Shown here: positions 55,004 through 62,373 of the stretch, in pieces | How the letters are laid out: every line of letters starts with the position of its first letter | How positions within the stretch are numbered: position 1 is the stretch's first letter | Assembly (NCBI RefSeq): GCF_010131535.1 | Contig: NZ_WUBS01000001.1 | Span: 310,001 to 374,000, forward strand | Length of the DNA: 64,000 bases | Reading direction: 5' to 3' | Source of the DNA: Acerihabitans arboris | GTDB lineage: Bacteria > Pseudomonadota > Gammaproteobacteria > Enterobacterales > Enterobacteriaceae | Notes under the pieces: generated by a model | The model's database searches: none | What the model was told of the DNA's origin: nothing | What the model saw: only the letters and a program-made list of their open reading frames with translations | Program-made: the position numbers and the translations under genes

Positions 55004-55065
55004 GGGATTTCCCAGCCGTTTGAAAATGCAAAAGTCGATCCTGATGCCTGGTAAAACGAAAGATA

Positions 55066-55890
55066 TTAGAGTGATAATGGCTGATAGAGTGGATAAGTAA
55101 AGAAAAGCAGATGGATCAGATTAAGTCCAAAATGAAAAAGTGTTGAGATCCACAAACAACCACTCCACATCCATGCCAGTCCATATATTACTCCCGATAG
55201 ACCTGCGAATAGCATGAGTTGTGGGCCACCAACATAGTGCAATGCACCAAACAGAATGCTTGCTACGATGAGTGAACTATACGGGGAAAGGAAATTCCCC
55301 AGCCTTTGTTGAAAATATCCACGGAATAATGCTTCCTCGGCGAGGGAAACAAAAAATAGGTTTGCCAATACATATTGCCATAACCATTCAGGATGGTGCG
55401 TTTCGAATCTTAAACCTCCAATGTACACGGCAAAAATAAGTAATGCTGGCACAGATAAGGTTAGAACCAACCACAGCCACATTTTGGGCGGTAAGGTGGA
55501 TTTAGATTTGAAAAGCGTTGATATACATGCAAGTAAGATGAAAGGTATTATTGCCTTATCAAGGTTATAGTACATCGTAAAGGTGGTGCTCAGTGGTCCA
55601 ACATATGCTGCATCCAAAACCTTTAGATTGTTGAATCCTGGAATAAGATGCATGGTTAAACCAATTGCGATAATAACTAGAATTAATTCCGTTATTATGC
55701 GAAAAATTAATTTATCTCTAAATTTAAAGCGCAATAAAGTAATTGCAATTATGCTTATTATTATCAAGCTACCTATTGGCGTCAAAATATTACCTGACAT
55801 TGCTGATATGAAGGTAAGAGCGAGTAAAAAAAGAGATAATGGCGTTAGAAAGAGTAAGGTAAGTAATGAACTTGCAAGTAGTAACCACAT
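55066..55890 (-). CDS. CPBP-family intramembrane metalloprotease (CAAX protease-like)
   Basis: 274 residues, seven or eight transmembrane helices. The family's catalytic motifs are present: EEALFRGYFQQRL (EExxxR) and FGALHYVGG (FxxxH), with a third HFGLNLIHL near the C-terminus. Such proteases can process bacteriocin peptides or act in self-immunity, but no peptide gene is recognisable here. The gene is markedly AT-rich compared with its neighbours, a sign of recent acquisition. Low GC and the orphan setting suggest transfer. Confidence 0.88.
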   Translation of the reverse strand: MWLLLASSLLTLLFLTPLSLFLLALTFISAMSGNILTPIGSLIIISIIAITLLRFKFRDKLIFRIITELILVIIAIGLTMHLIPGFNNLKVLDAAYVGPLSTTFTMYYNLDKAIIPFILLACISTLFKSKSTLPPKMWLWLVLTLSVPALLIFAVYIGGLRFETHHPEWLWQYVLANLFFVSLAEEALFRGYFQQRLGNFLSPYSSLIVASILFGALHYVGGPQLMLFAGLSGVIYGLAWMWSGCLWISTLFHFGLNLIHLLFFTYPLYQPLSL

Positions 55891-55937
55891 AGAGCTTCCT
55901 TGTGTGTAAAAAATAGTATCAATTTTCCCTAAAAAAT

Positions 55938-56219
55938 GAGGTCTCCGCTACGATTTTAGTCATCATCTGGGGGCTATCCTACGGGGGGATCCCCGTAGGT
56001 TTTCAAACATGGGTACTTAGGGCTGTACCAAATATCACGGAAAGTGCCGGGGCGGTGTTTATAGCGGTTTTTCCATTCGCCGTGGCCGGTGGCGCTATGC
56101 TCGGTGGCATCATCGTAGAACGCTATAGCCTTTCGGCCAACCTGATTCTTGGAGGAATTGCGGTGCTGATAACAGCTTTTATTATATGTTATTTTAGTCG
56201 CGCATGGATCGTATCTTAA
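55938..56219 (+). pseudogene. MFS transporter, C-terminal remnant
   Basis: About 93 codons without a start: IWGLSYGGIPVGFQTWVLRA, ESAGAVFIAVFPFAVAGGAM, LGGIIVERYSLSANLILGGI and a last helix before TAA. This is the last two to three helices of a drug/sugar-efflux type MFS protein (SotB/NepI-like). The 5' three quarters are gone. Confidence 0.75.
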
Positions 56220-56427
56220 GGCTGATTATTTGACACCTTTCGATGGAAGTTTTCATTCATTCCGTGTCGGCATCATCTGTTTCTGTTGCAGGGTTGCTGG
56301 TGCGGAACTAATGGCTACAGGCTGTCCATCGCGAACAAACACAACGTTGCTCAATGGTGTCGCCATCGATGCAAAAGTGATCCACCGGAGGTGCGGACCA
56401 GCACCTGGGCTACTTAGCAGGTAGTTC

Positions 56428-56734
56428 ATGTACCCTTACGAAGACCGCGTCCGAGCGGTAGTGAATCAGCGTCTGGCGGCGACTAATGCGCGGTGGAAAT
56501 GGATAATGGAGTGCAACCGCCGATCAATAGCAGAAACGGCGATGTACCGGGTAAAACCGTTGTTCGGTGGTTCTCCGACGCTGTGTGATGATGGTCAGGT
56601 TGCTAGAGGCTATGGCCATGATCCCTGCCCTGAACACAATGACGCGGGTGTTATGCCGATAAGTGTGCGTATTGCCTGAGAGTTAACCGTGCCGCAGAGA
56701 CGCTGAACCATAATCTGATTTATTCAACAAAGCC
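56428..56734 (+). mobile_element. Composite of IS3- and IS5-family transposase fragments
   Basis: The reading frame begins MYPYEDRVRAV, like the N-terminus of IS3-type OrfA proteins, then switches abruptly to the C-terminal part of an IS5/IS903 transposase: NRRSIAETAMYRVKPLFGG, followed in another frame by EAMAMIPALNTMTRVL. It ends at 56717-56734 with GATTTATTCAACAAAGCC, the complement of the 18-base IS903-type terminal repeat. The other end is not found. All pieces are inactive. Confidence 0.7.
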
Positions 56735-57252
56735 TCATTCAATCTTACTGTCGATTTATTTTAAAGCAAATCATGTTCATTTCTCACTACATAACTCCTT
56801 TATTCTTTTAATAACGGATTCAGCATTATGAGTCACATAATCCATCATGCTTAATTAAATTATATTATTTTTATAAAATCCATTATTATAAAACTGGAAA
56901 CGTAATCCCGGCGCACAAACCAATAATTTAGCCTTTTGCTCCATGGATTTTTCTATATCTGCTCCAGTATTATCACTTTCGACCATCCAACCAATCCCGG
57001 CTGATCTCAACGTATTTTGCAAAACGGATATGTATTGTTTTTACTTATACAGACCGAACAGCCCCCTCCGTCACCGGAAATTGGTGAGCGGCCAATAGTC
57101 GGAGGAGGTGTGGAACAGAAACCAGCCATTTTATTGCGCCGGATTAAAACATGACCGCAATGATGCTTAGTATCACAGTTAGGTATTTGCCGTCATTTTC
57201 CCTAATGGCGGCAAATAGATAATTATAACGAGAAATTGGATCCTTTATCCTT
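56735..57252 (-). other. AT-rich gap with a possible gene remnant (about 56855-57037)
   Basis: On the minus strand a 60-codon open stretch ends at 56855; it reads SVLQNTLRSAGIGWMVESDN and then KLLVCAPGLRFQFYNN, and looks like genuine protein sequence, but has no start and no family I recognise. A hairpin at 57184-57217 (TATTTGCCGTCATT / AATGGCGGCAAATA) follows the 340-residue membrane gene and may end its transcript. Nothing else is visible in this gap. Confidence 0.35.
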
Positions 57253-58275
57253 TTACAGCGGACGCTGATGATTAAATCCCGGGCTAGGTTGCGTGCGGCG
57301 CCCTACCATACCCATTACGCCGGCCAGAACGGCTTCGACAATCAGCATAAAAAAGGTAAACCAGCTGGCTTTAGCGGTAGCGGCCGCCGCCTTTTCGCCC
57401 GCTTCACGGGCTTTTTGCTCAGCCTGTTGTTTCAACTCTTCATATTTGGCGCGGGCTTGCTGGTAACTTTTTTCTGTCTGGTCGACAATCTGGTCGGCTT
57501 CCCGATCGCTTTTACCGGTGCGCGCTTTAATGATGTTTTTCAGCGCATCCCGATCGGCGGCCTGGAAGGTGGTTTCGTTACGCTGGATCAGACCCGTAAA
57601 AAATCCGGCAATGTCGGTATCAGCGGTCTGGGGGTGATTGGCAGTATCGGATGCCTGATTTTGCGCGTTATCGACTTCTCCCGCTGCTTTATCTTGCAGA
57701 TTTTCCGGCTGCAGTTCTGGTTTACCCGTCTGGCGCAATGTGGTTTCCAGTTCATTTTGCAAGCTATCGAGATTGATATTATTTTCCGCCAGTTTATCTT
57801 TTACCATTTGCGTTACCGGCGGCGCGGCGGCGGATATGCCACTGCCGAGCGTTTGTAAGCCGGTTCCCGCGATGCTCATGGCGCCGCTCACGGCGTGATT
57901 AACCACCACAAGCAGGAACCAGGCACAAATCAAGGTATTCACCCCGAACATTAACAGACCATGAAGCGCCCCTTCGCGCTGGGCCAGACGCCCGCTGGCG
58001 TATGCACCGGTTGCTATGGCGATCAGCATGCTGGCGCCGGTCCAGATAGCCGCGCCGGTCCCTAAGCCGGCAAGAGGATTATTTTCTTTCAACGGATCGA
58101 TAGTGCTGGCGCCCACGGCGGTACCCAATATGGCCAACAGTAAATAGACCACCATTGAAATAATGACACCAGCGAAAACGGCACTCCACGAAATACGCTT
58201 GAGAGGGACACCGGTTACCGGCTCAACCCATGTCTCATTGTAATTTCCAGGTGCAGTCGTTGGGGTTTCGCTCAT
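57253..58275 (-). CDS. Membrane protein with cytoplasmic/periplasmic coiled coil, function unknown
   Basis: 340 residues from the ATG at 58275 (GGAG upstream). Layout: N-terminal soluble stretch with WVEPVTGVPLKRISW, a first hydrophobic helix (SAVFAGVIISMVVYLLLAIL), two or three more in residues 75-140, a long hydrophilic Gln/Asp/Ala-rich region containing a coiled coil (KYEELKQQAEQKAREAGEK), and a last helix with GVMGMVGRR. I do not recognise a family with certainty. Monocistronic in appearance, between IS debris and alkB. Confidence 0.75.
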   Translation of the reverse strand: MSETPTTAPGNYNETWVEPVTGVPLKRISWSAVFAGVIISMVVYLLLAILGTAVGASTIDPLKENNPLAGLGTGAAIWTGASMLIAIATGAYASGRLAQREGALHGLLMFGVNTLICAWFLLVVVNHAVSGAMSIAGTGLQTLGSGISAAAPPVTQMVKDKLAENNINLDSLQNELETTLRQTGKPELQPENLQDKAAGEVDNAQNQASDTANHPQTADTDIAGFFTGLIQRNETTFQAADRDALKNIIKARTGKSDREADQIVDQTEKSYQQARAKYEELKQQAEQKAREAGEKAAAATAKASWFTFFMLIVEAVLAGVMGMVGRRTQPSPGFNHQRPL

Positions 58276-58768
58276 GTTGGAATCTCCATTTATCGCTAGA
58301 CATTTCAAGATTTGAACGCAGTTCAGGTTGAACAGAATGCTGCGCTCTCATGCCAATGGTCACATGCCATCCTAACATCACATTAGCTTTATTAATGTTA
58401 GTCACATAACAGGAAATGCACCAACAAATCTTTACATATCGTGAGCAAGGTATGAAAATAAATAAAAAATACATATTATTCATTATCTTTTGTCAAAGGC
58501 AACTCAGCCAAAGTTCCCGCCGTGCTCTTTAAATTATGGGATTGCCCGGTTTTTACTGCGTAGCAAATGATATATATAGCTAATAATTTGGCCAAATAAC
58601 GCGCGTTTTTTTGCAGGCCCCGCCAAGCATTTTGGCAGGCAAACGTGGTTGGGTCTTCAGGAGGCTGATACGCAGGATTTTGGCGATCTCAATCCAATCA
58701 TTACGGTGAGCGTCAACCTAATCTAAATCAATCCTATTTTATAAATTATGTAAGCGGGGAAAATACCG
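58276..58768. other. Intergenic region upstream of the membrane protein, with a coding-like scrap
   Basis: About 490 AT-rich bases. The part nearest 58275 would hold the promoter of the membrane gene. A plus-strand stretch at about 58622-58726 reads TWLGLQEADTQDFGDLNPII then a stop and may be the tail of a lost gene. Nothing else is identified. Confidence 0.4.
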
Positions 58769-59416
58769 CTAAAGCGCCTTGCGCAGCGTAATATTAATGC
58801 GGTGCGGGCCAACCAGCGAATGATACCCTTCCTTGACCGGCAGGATGCCGTGATAGTTCAGCCTGGACGGTCCGCCCCACACCACCACGTCGCCATGCGC
58901 CAGCGGGATGCGCCGGGCCCGATCGCTGCGCTGCAGGCCGCCGAACCGGAACACCGCCGGCAGGCCGAGCGACACGGACACGATGGGCGCGTCAAAGTCA
59001 TGCTCGTCCTTGTCCTGGTGTAGGGAGAGCTTGCTGCCCGGATCGTAGCGGTTCATCAGGCAGGAATCCGGCAGGTAGTGACCGAAACCCGCCTGCATGG
59101 CGGCTTCATCAGCCAGCGCCATCAGGATCCCGGGGATGGGCGGCCAGGGCTTGCCGGTACGGGAATCCCGCTCCGAGTAGCGGTAGCCACGGCTGTCGCT
59201 GTTCCAGCCATTGCCGCACCAGCTCATCGCCACCGACATGACGTGACCGCCCGGCGTGGTCATATGGCGCCACGGCACCTGGGCCACCACGCCGTTTACC
59301 GCCGCCAGCAGCGCCGGGCCGTGGTCGCGCGCAAAACCATGCAGCACCACCGCTCCGGGGGCTATTTCTTCGCGCCACGGCGGCGGCGGCGCGTCTTCAA
59401 AAAGATCAATGGTCAT
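58769..59416 (-). CDS. alkB: AlkB, Fe(II)/2-oxoglutarate-dependent DNA dealkylase
   Basis: 215 residues (E. coli 216). It oxidatively removes 1-methyladenine and 3-methylcytosine from DNA and RNA. The iron ligands lie in HQDKDE (His and Asp) and in the later YHG histidine; NRYDPGSKLSLHQDKD, SVSLGLPAVFRFGG and GDVVVWGGPSRLNYHG are conserved, and RINIT carries the 2-oxoglutarate arginine. The ATG at 59416 is chosen over a GTG three bases earlier. It is not linked to ada, and a LexA-type box lies just upstream. Confidence 0.95.
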   Translation of the reverse strand: MTIDLFEDAPPPPWREEIAPGAVVLHGFARDHGPALLAAVNGVVAQVPWRHMTTPGGHVMSVAMSWCGNGWNSDSRGYRYSERDSRTGKPWPPIPGILMALADEAAMQAGFGHYLPDSCLMNRYDPGSKLSLHQDKDEHDFDAPIVSVSLGLPAVFRFGGLQRSDRARRIPLAHGDVVVWGGPSRLNYHGILPVKEGYHSLVGPHRINITLRKAL

Positions 59417-59425
59417 CACTCAAGC

Positions 59426-59441
59426 CTGTATACATGAACAG
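59426..59441 (-). promoter_or_regulatory. LexA (SOS) box upstream of alkB
   Basis: CTGTATACATGAACAG is a full CTGT-N8-ACAG LexA operator, ten bases before the alkB start and overlapping the expected transcription start (a TAAAAT -10-like hexamer lies at 59448-59453 on the minus strand). E. coli alkB is instead controlled by Ada. Confidence 0.65.
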
Positions 59442-59765
59442 TGATTATTTTAGCCCACCGCGGCCGCTTGTCCAGCGCCATCGCAGGCTGTCCCCGGCGC
59501 CCGGCGCGGGACCTGAGGATACAACGGTCGAGCCCGGTGATGGTTATTTCAATATTTCTTATAAGCTTAGCTAATTTTGTCACTTGTGAAGGCCGCCGGT
59601 ATTCCATGACAATATATCAATGAGTGGACTATGTGCTGAAACCGCTGCCAGACCGGCGTTTGCCTAAGCGCCCTAACCGCTTCCGCCTTTATCATCTGAA
59701 GGTTTATCTATTTAAGGTCTGCACGCAGACCCCTTTGTCATGTTTCATCAGGAGAAAAGCCTTTA
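59442..59765. other. Intergenic region between alkB and the ABC operon
   Basis: About 320 bases separating the divergent alkB and ABC operon. It is GC-rich near alkB and AT-rich toward 59765. AGGAGA lies 8 bases before the ABC start. No gene is seen. Confidence 0.6.
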
Positions 59766-60662
59766 ATGAAGTTATCCCATGGTTTTATATCGCTTTTCAT
59801 GATGGCGGGCGTGCATAACGCCTGGGCGGCCGAGCAAAATGTTCCCACGGCCAGTTCGTTTCACGTCAAGGCCGATGAAACGCTAAAAAATAAACTGCCC
59901 GCCGACATTTTGTCCCGGGGCTATATTATTGCCGGCACCAACCCCAACACGCCGCCCACCACCTTTTTCCAGGAAGACAACCGCACGCTGGCGGGACGTG
60001 AAATCGATATCATGAACGCCGTTGCCGAACGGCTGGGCGTGACGGTGCACTGGCAGGATACCGGCGGGTTCGACAACATTATTCCCGGGCTGAAGTCGGG
60101 CCGGTATGACGTGGCGCTGTCCAATATCAACGCCACCAAGGCGCGCTTGCAGCAGATCGATTTTATCGGTTATTACAACGCTTCCCGGCTCGGGGTTATT
60201 TCCCGTAAAGACGCCAATGTCGCCCCTTTTACCTCGCTATTGGCGGTATGCGGCAAACAGGTCGGCGGCGGGGCCGGCACCACCCAGCTGACCCGTCTCG
60301 AAGCCGCCAGCAAGCAGTGCGTGGAGCAGGGCAAACCGCCGATTAACATTGCGGTGTTCCCGGACCGCCCCGCCGGGGTGCAGGCCGTGGTCAGCGGGCG
60401 CGTGCCGCTGTTTTTCGGCCCTTATGAAGGGCTCACCTGGCAGGTGAACCTGGTGAAAGCGCTGGCCATGAGCGGCGAAATCAGCGTGGACGACGCGCCG
60501 GTTTCCATTGCTTTCCCCAAACAATCGCCATTGGAAGAACCGGTGCAGGCCGCGCTCAATTCCCTGATCCAGGACGGCAGCTATCAAAAGATCCTCGATC
60601 ATTGGGGAATCGGCTATGGCGCCGTGAAAGAAGCAAAACGTAACGAAGAGATATTCCAATGA
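59766..60662 (+). CDS. ABC transporter periplasmic substrate-binding protein (polar amino-acid type)
   Basis: 298 residues. A signal peptide (about 1-22, ending AWAA) and a type II solute-binding fold of the amino-acid class: ADILSRGYIIAGTNPNTPPT, FFQEDNRTLAGREIDIMNAVAERLGV (quoted in part as EIDIMNAVAERLGV), and GLKSGRYDVALSNINATKAR. It captures the ligand for the permease and ATPase that follow. AGGAG precedes the ATG. The ligand is unknown. Confidence 0.92.
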   Translation: MKLSHGFISLFMMAGVHNAWAAEQNVPTASSFHVKADETLKNKLPADILSRGYIIAGTNPNTPPTTFFQEDNRTLAGREIDIMNAVAERLGVTVHWQDTGGFDNIIPGLKSGRYDVALSNINATKARLQQIDFIGYYNASRLGVISRKDANVAPFTSLLAVCGKQVGGGAGTTQLTRLEAASKQCVEQGKPPINIAVFPDRPAGVQAVVSGRVPLFFGPYEGLTWQVNLVKALAMSGEISVDDAPVSIAFPKQSPLEEPVQAALNSLIQDGSYQKILDHWGIGYGAVKEAKRNEEIFQ

Positions 60663-61585
60663 GCAGTACACAGCAGGAAACCGAAGCCGACGGGCTGAGG
60701 ATTGTCGGCAAACGCTATTACGGCCGCTGGGTCAGCGCGTTTTTCGTGCTGATCCTGCTGTGCGCCGCCATCCATTCGATGATGTCCAATCCCCGCTTCG
60801 AGTGGCAGACTATCGTCGGGAGCTTTACCGAGGCATCCATCCTGCGCGGCGTGCTGATGACGCTGCAGTTGACCGTCATTTCGGTTTTGTTCGGTTTTGC
60901 CTTCGGCACCGTGCTGGCGCTGATGCGCCTCTCGTCCAATCCGGTGCTGGTGGCGGTAAGCTGGGCTTATACCTGGTTCTTTCGCGGCGTGCCGATGCTG
61001 GTACAGCTGTTCCTCTGGTACAATATCGCCGCGCTCTATCCCAAGATTTCCCTGTCCCTGCCCGGCGTCGGCGCGCTGTGGAGCGCCGACGCCAACACGT
61101 TGATAAGTCCGTTCAGCGCGGCGGTGATCGCGCTGGTGATGCACCAGTCCGCCTATGCCGCGGAAATCGTGCGCGCCGGCATCCAGAGCGTCGGCCATGG
61201 CCAACTGGAAGCGGCGCGGGCGCTGGGCTATCGCCCGGCGCAGATCTTTCGCCACACCATATTGCCGCAGGCGATGCGGGCTATTTTGCCGCCGGCCGGC
61301 AACGAAATTATCGGCCAGCTGAAGACCACCGCGGTGGTCTCGGTGATCGCGCTGCAGGATGTGCTGTTCTCGGCGCAAATTATCTACCAGCGCACCTACC
61401 AGGTGATTCCGCTGTTGCTGGTAGCGACGCTGTGGTATTTGCTGATGACCTCGGTCCTGTCGGTGGGCCAGTATTACGTTGAGCGCTATTTTAGCCGCAG
61501 CGTGACCCGCCAGCCAAGCCAGGAGCGGACGAAACGCAAGCCGTTGTTTTATAGCCTGAAGACCGGGAGGGTAAACAATGGCTGA
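60659..61585 (+). CDS. ABC transporter permease (polar amino-acid type)
   Basis: 308 residues. About five to six transmembrane helices and the His/Glu/Gln-permease signature: GVLMTLQLTVISVLFGF, TWFFRGVPMLVQLFLWYN, and the EAA loop EAARALGYRPAQIFRHTILPQ (quoted in part as EAARALGYRPAQIFRHTI). The N-terminal 20 residues are hydrophilic. The ATG overlaps the binding-protein stop (ATGA). Confidence 0.93.
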   Translation: MSSTQQETEADGLRIVGKRYYGRWVSAFFVLILLCAAIHSMMSNPRFEWQTIVGSFTEASILRGVLMTLQLTVISVLFGFAFGTVLALMRLSSNPVLVAVSWAYTWFFRGVPMLVQLFLWYNIAALYPKISLSLPGVGALWSADANTLISPFSAAVIALVMHQSAYAAEIVRAGIQSVGHGQLEAARALGYRPAQIFRHTILPQAMRAILPPAGNEIIGQLKTTAVVSVIALQDVLFSAQIIYQRTYQVIPLLLVATLWYLLMTSVLSVGQYYVERYFSRSVTRQPSQERTKRKPLFYSLKTGRVNNG

Positions 61586-62339
61586 GACCATCACCCTGCG
61601 CAAGGTCACCAAACGTTTTTCCGGCAACACCATCCTCGATAATATTACGCTTGATATTCCCGCCGGCTCGGTGACGGTGATCCTCGGGCCGTCCGGCTCC
61701 GGCAAATCTACCCTGCTGCGGTGCATCAACCATCTGGAAAAGCTTGATGGCGGCACCATTCTTATCGGCGGTGAACTAGTGGGCTACCGGCAGAAAGGAC
61801 AGGCGCTCCATGAATTAGGCAGCCGCGAGATTGCGCTTCAGCGCAGCCGGATAGGTATGGTGTTCCAGCAATTTAACCTCTTTTCGCACCGCACGGTGCT
61901 GCAAAACATTATTGACGCGCCCATGCTGGTGAAAAAGTTGAGCCGTCAGCAGGCCACCAGCAAGGCGCGACTGTTGCTGCGGCAGGTCGGGCTGGCCGAA
62001 CGGGAAAACGACTGGCCGCAACAGCTTTCCGGCGGACAGCAGCAGCGCGTCGCCATAGCCCGTGCGCTGGCTATGGATCCGGCGGTGCTGCTGTTTGATG
62101 AACCGACCTCGGCGCTGGATCCGGAACTGGTGGGAGAAGTGCTGCAGGTGATTAAAACGCTGGCGCATTCCGGCATCACCATGGTAATTGTTACCCACGA
62201 GATTGGCTTTGCGCGTGAAGTGGCGGATAACGTCGTCTTTATGGAAGAAGGTAAAATTGTCGCCGCCGGTCCGGCACACAGCGTGCTGGACGACCCGCAA
62301 AACCACCGCGTGCGGCACTTCCTGGCAACCGTGCTGTAA
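61578..62339 (+). CDS. ABC transporter ATP-binding protein (polar amino-acid type)
   Basis: 253 residues. Walker [11 protein letters not shown]-loop FQQFNLF, signature [16 protein letters not shown], Walker [14 protein letters not shown] and H-loop VTHE are intact. It energises the importer encoded just upstream, with an 8-base overlap. It is most similar in motif layout to GlnQ/HisP-type ATPases. Confidence 0.95.
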   Translation: MAETITLRKVTKRFSGNTILDNITLDIPAGSVTVILGPSGSGKSTLLRCINHLEKLDGGTILIGGELVGYRQKGQALHELGSREIALQRSRIGMVFQQFNLFSHRTVLQNIIDAPMLVKKLSRQQATSKARLLLRQVGLAERENDWPQQLSGGQQQRVAIARALAMDPAVLLFDEPTSALDPELVGEVLQVIKTLAHSGITMVIVTHEIGFAREVADNVVFMEEGKIVAAGPAHSVLDDPQNHRVRHFLATVL

Positions 62340-62373
62340 ACCACCGGCTTGTTATTTCACCTGGATACCCTTG

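Noticed and set aside
53990..55020. Target-site duplication around the IS4-type element.
   Set aside because: The 9-12 bases on each side (GTTAAAAAG and GGGATTTCC) do not match.
49950..57252. Second copy of the tRNA-Phe 3' end as the right attachment site of the island.
   Set aside because: I found no repeat of the last 20 or so tRNA bases within the accessory region.
58622..58726. Short plus-strand frame reading TWLGLQEADTQDFGDLNPII before alkB.
   Set aside because: No start codon, no recognisable family and too short to call as a gene; noted only as a possible scrap.
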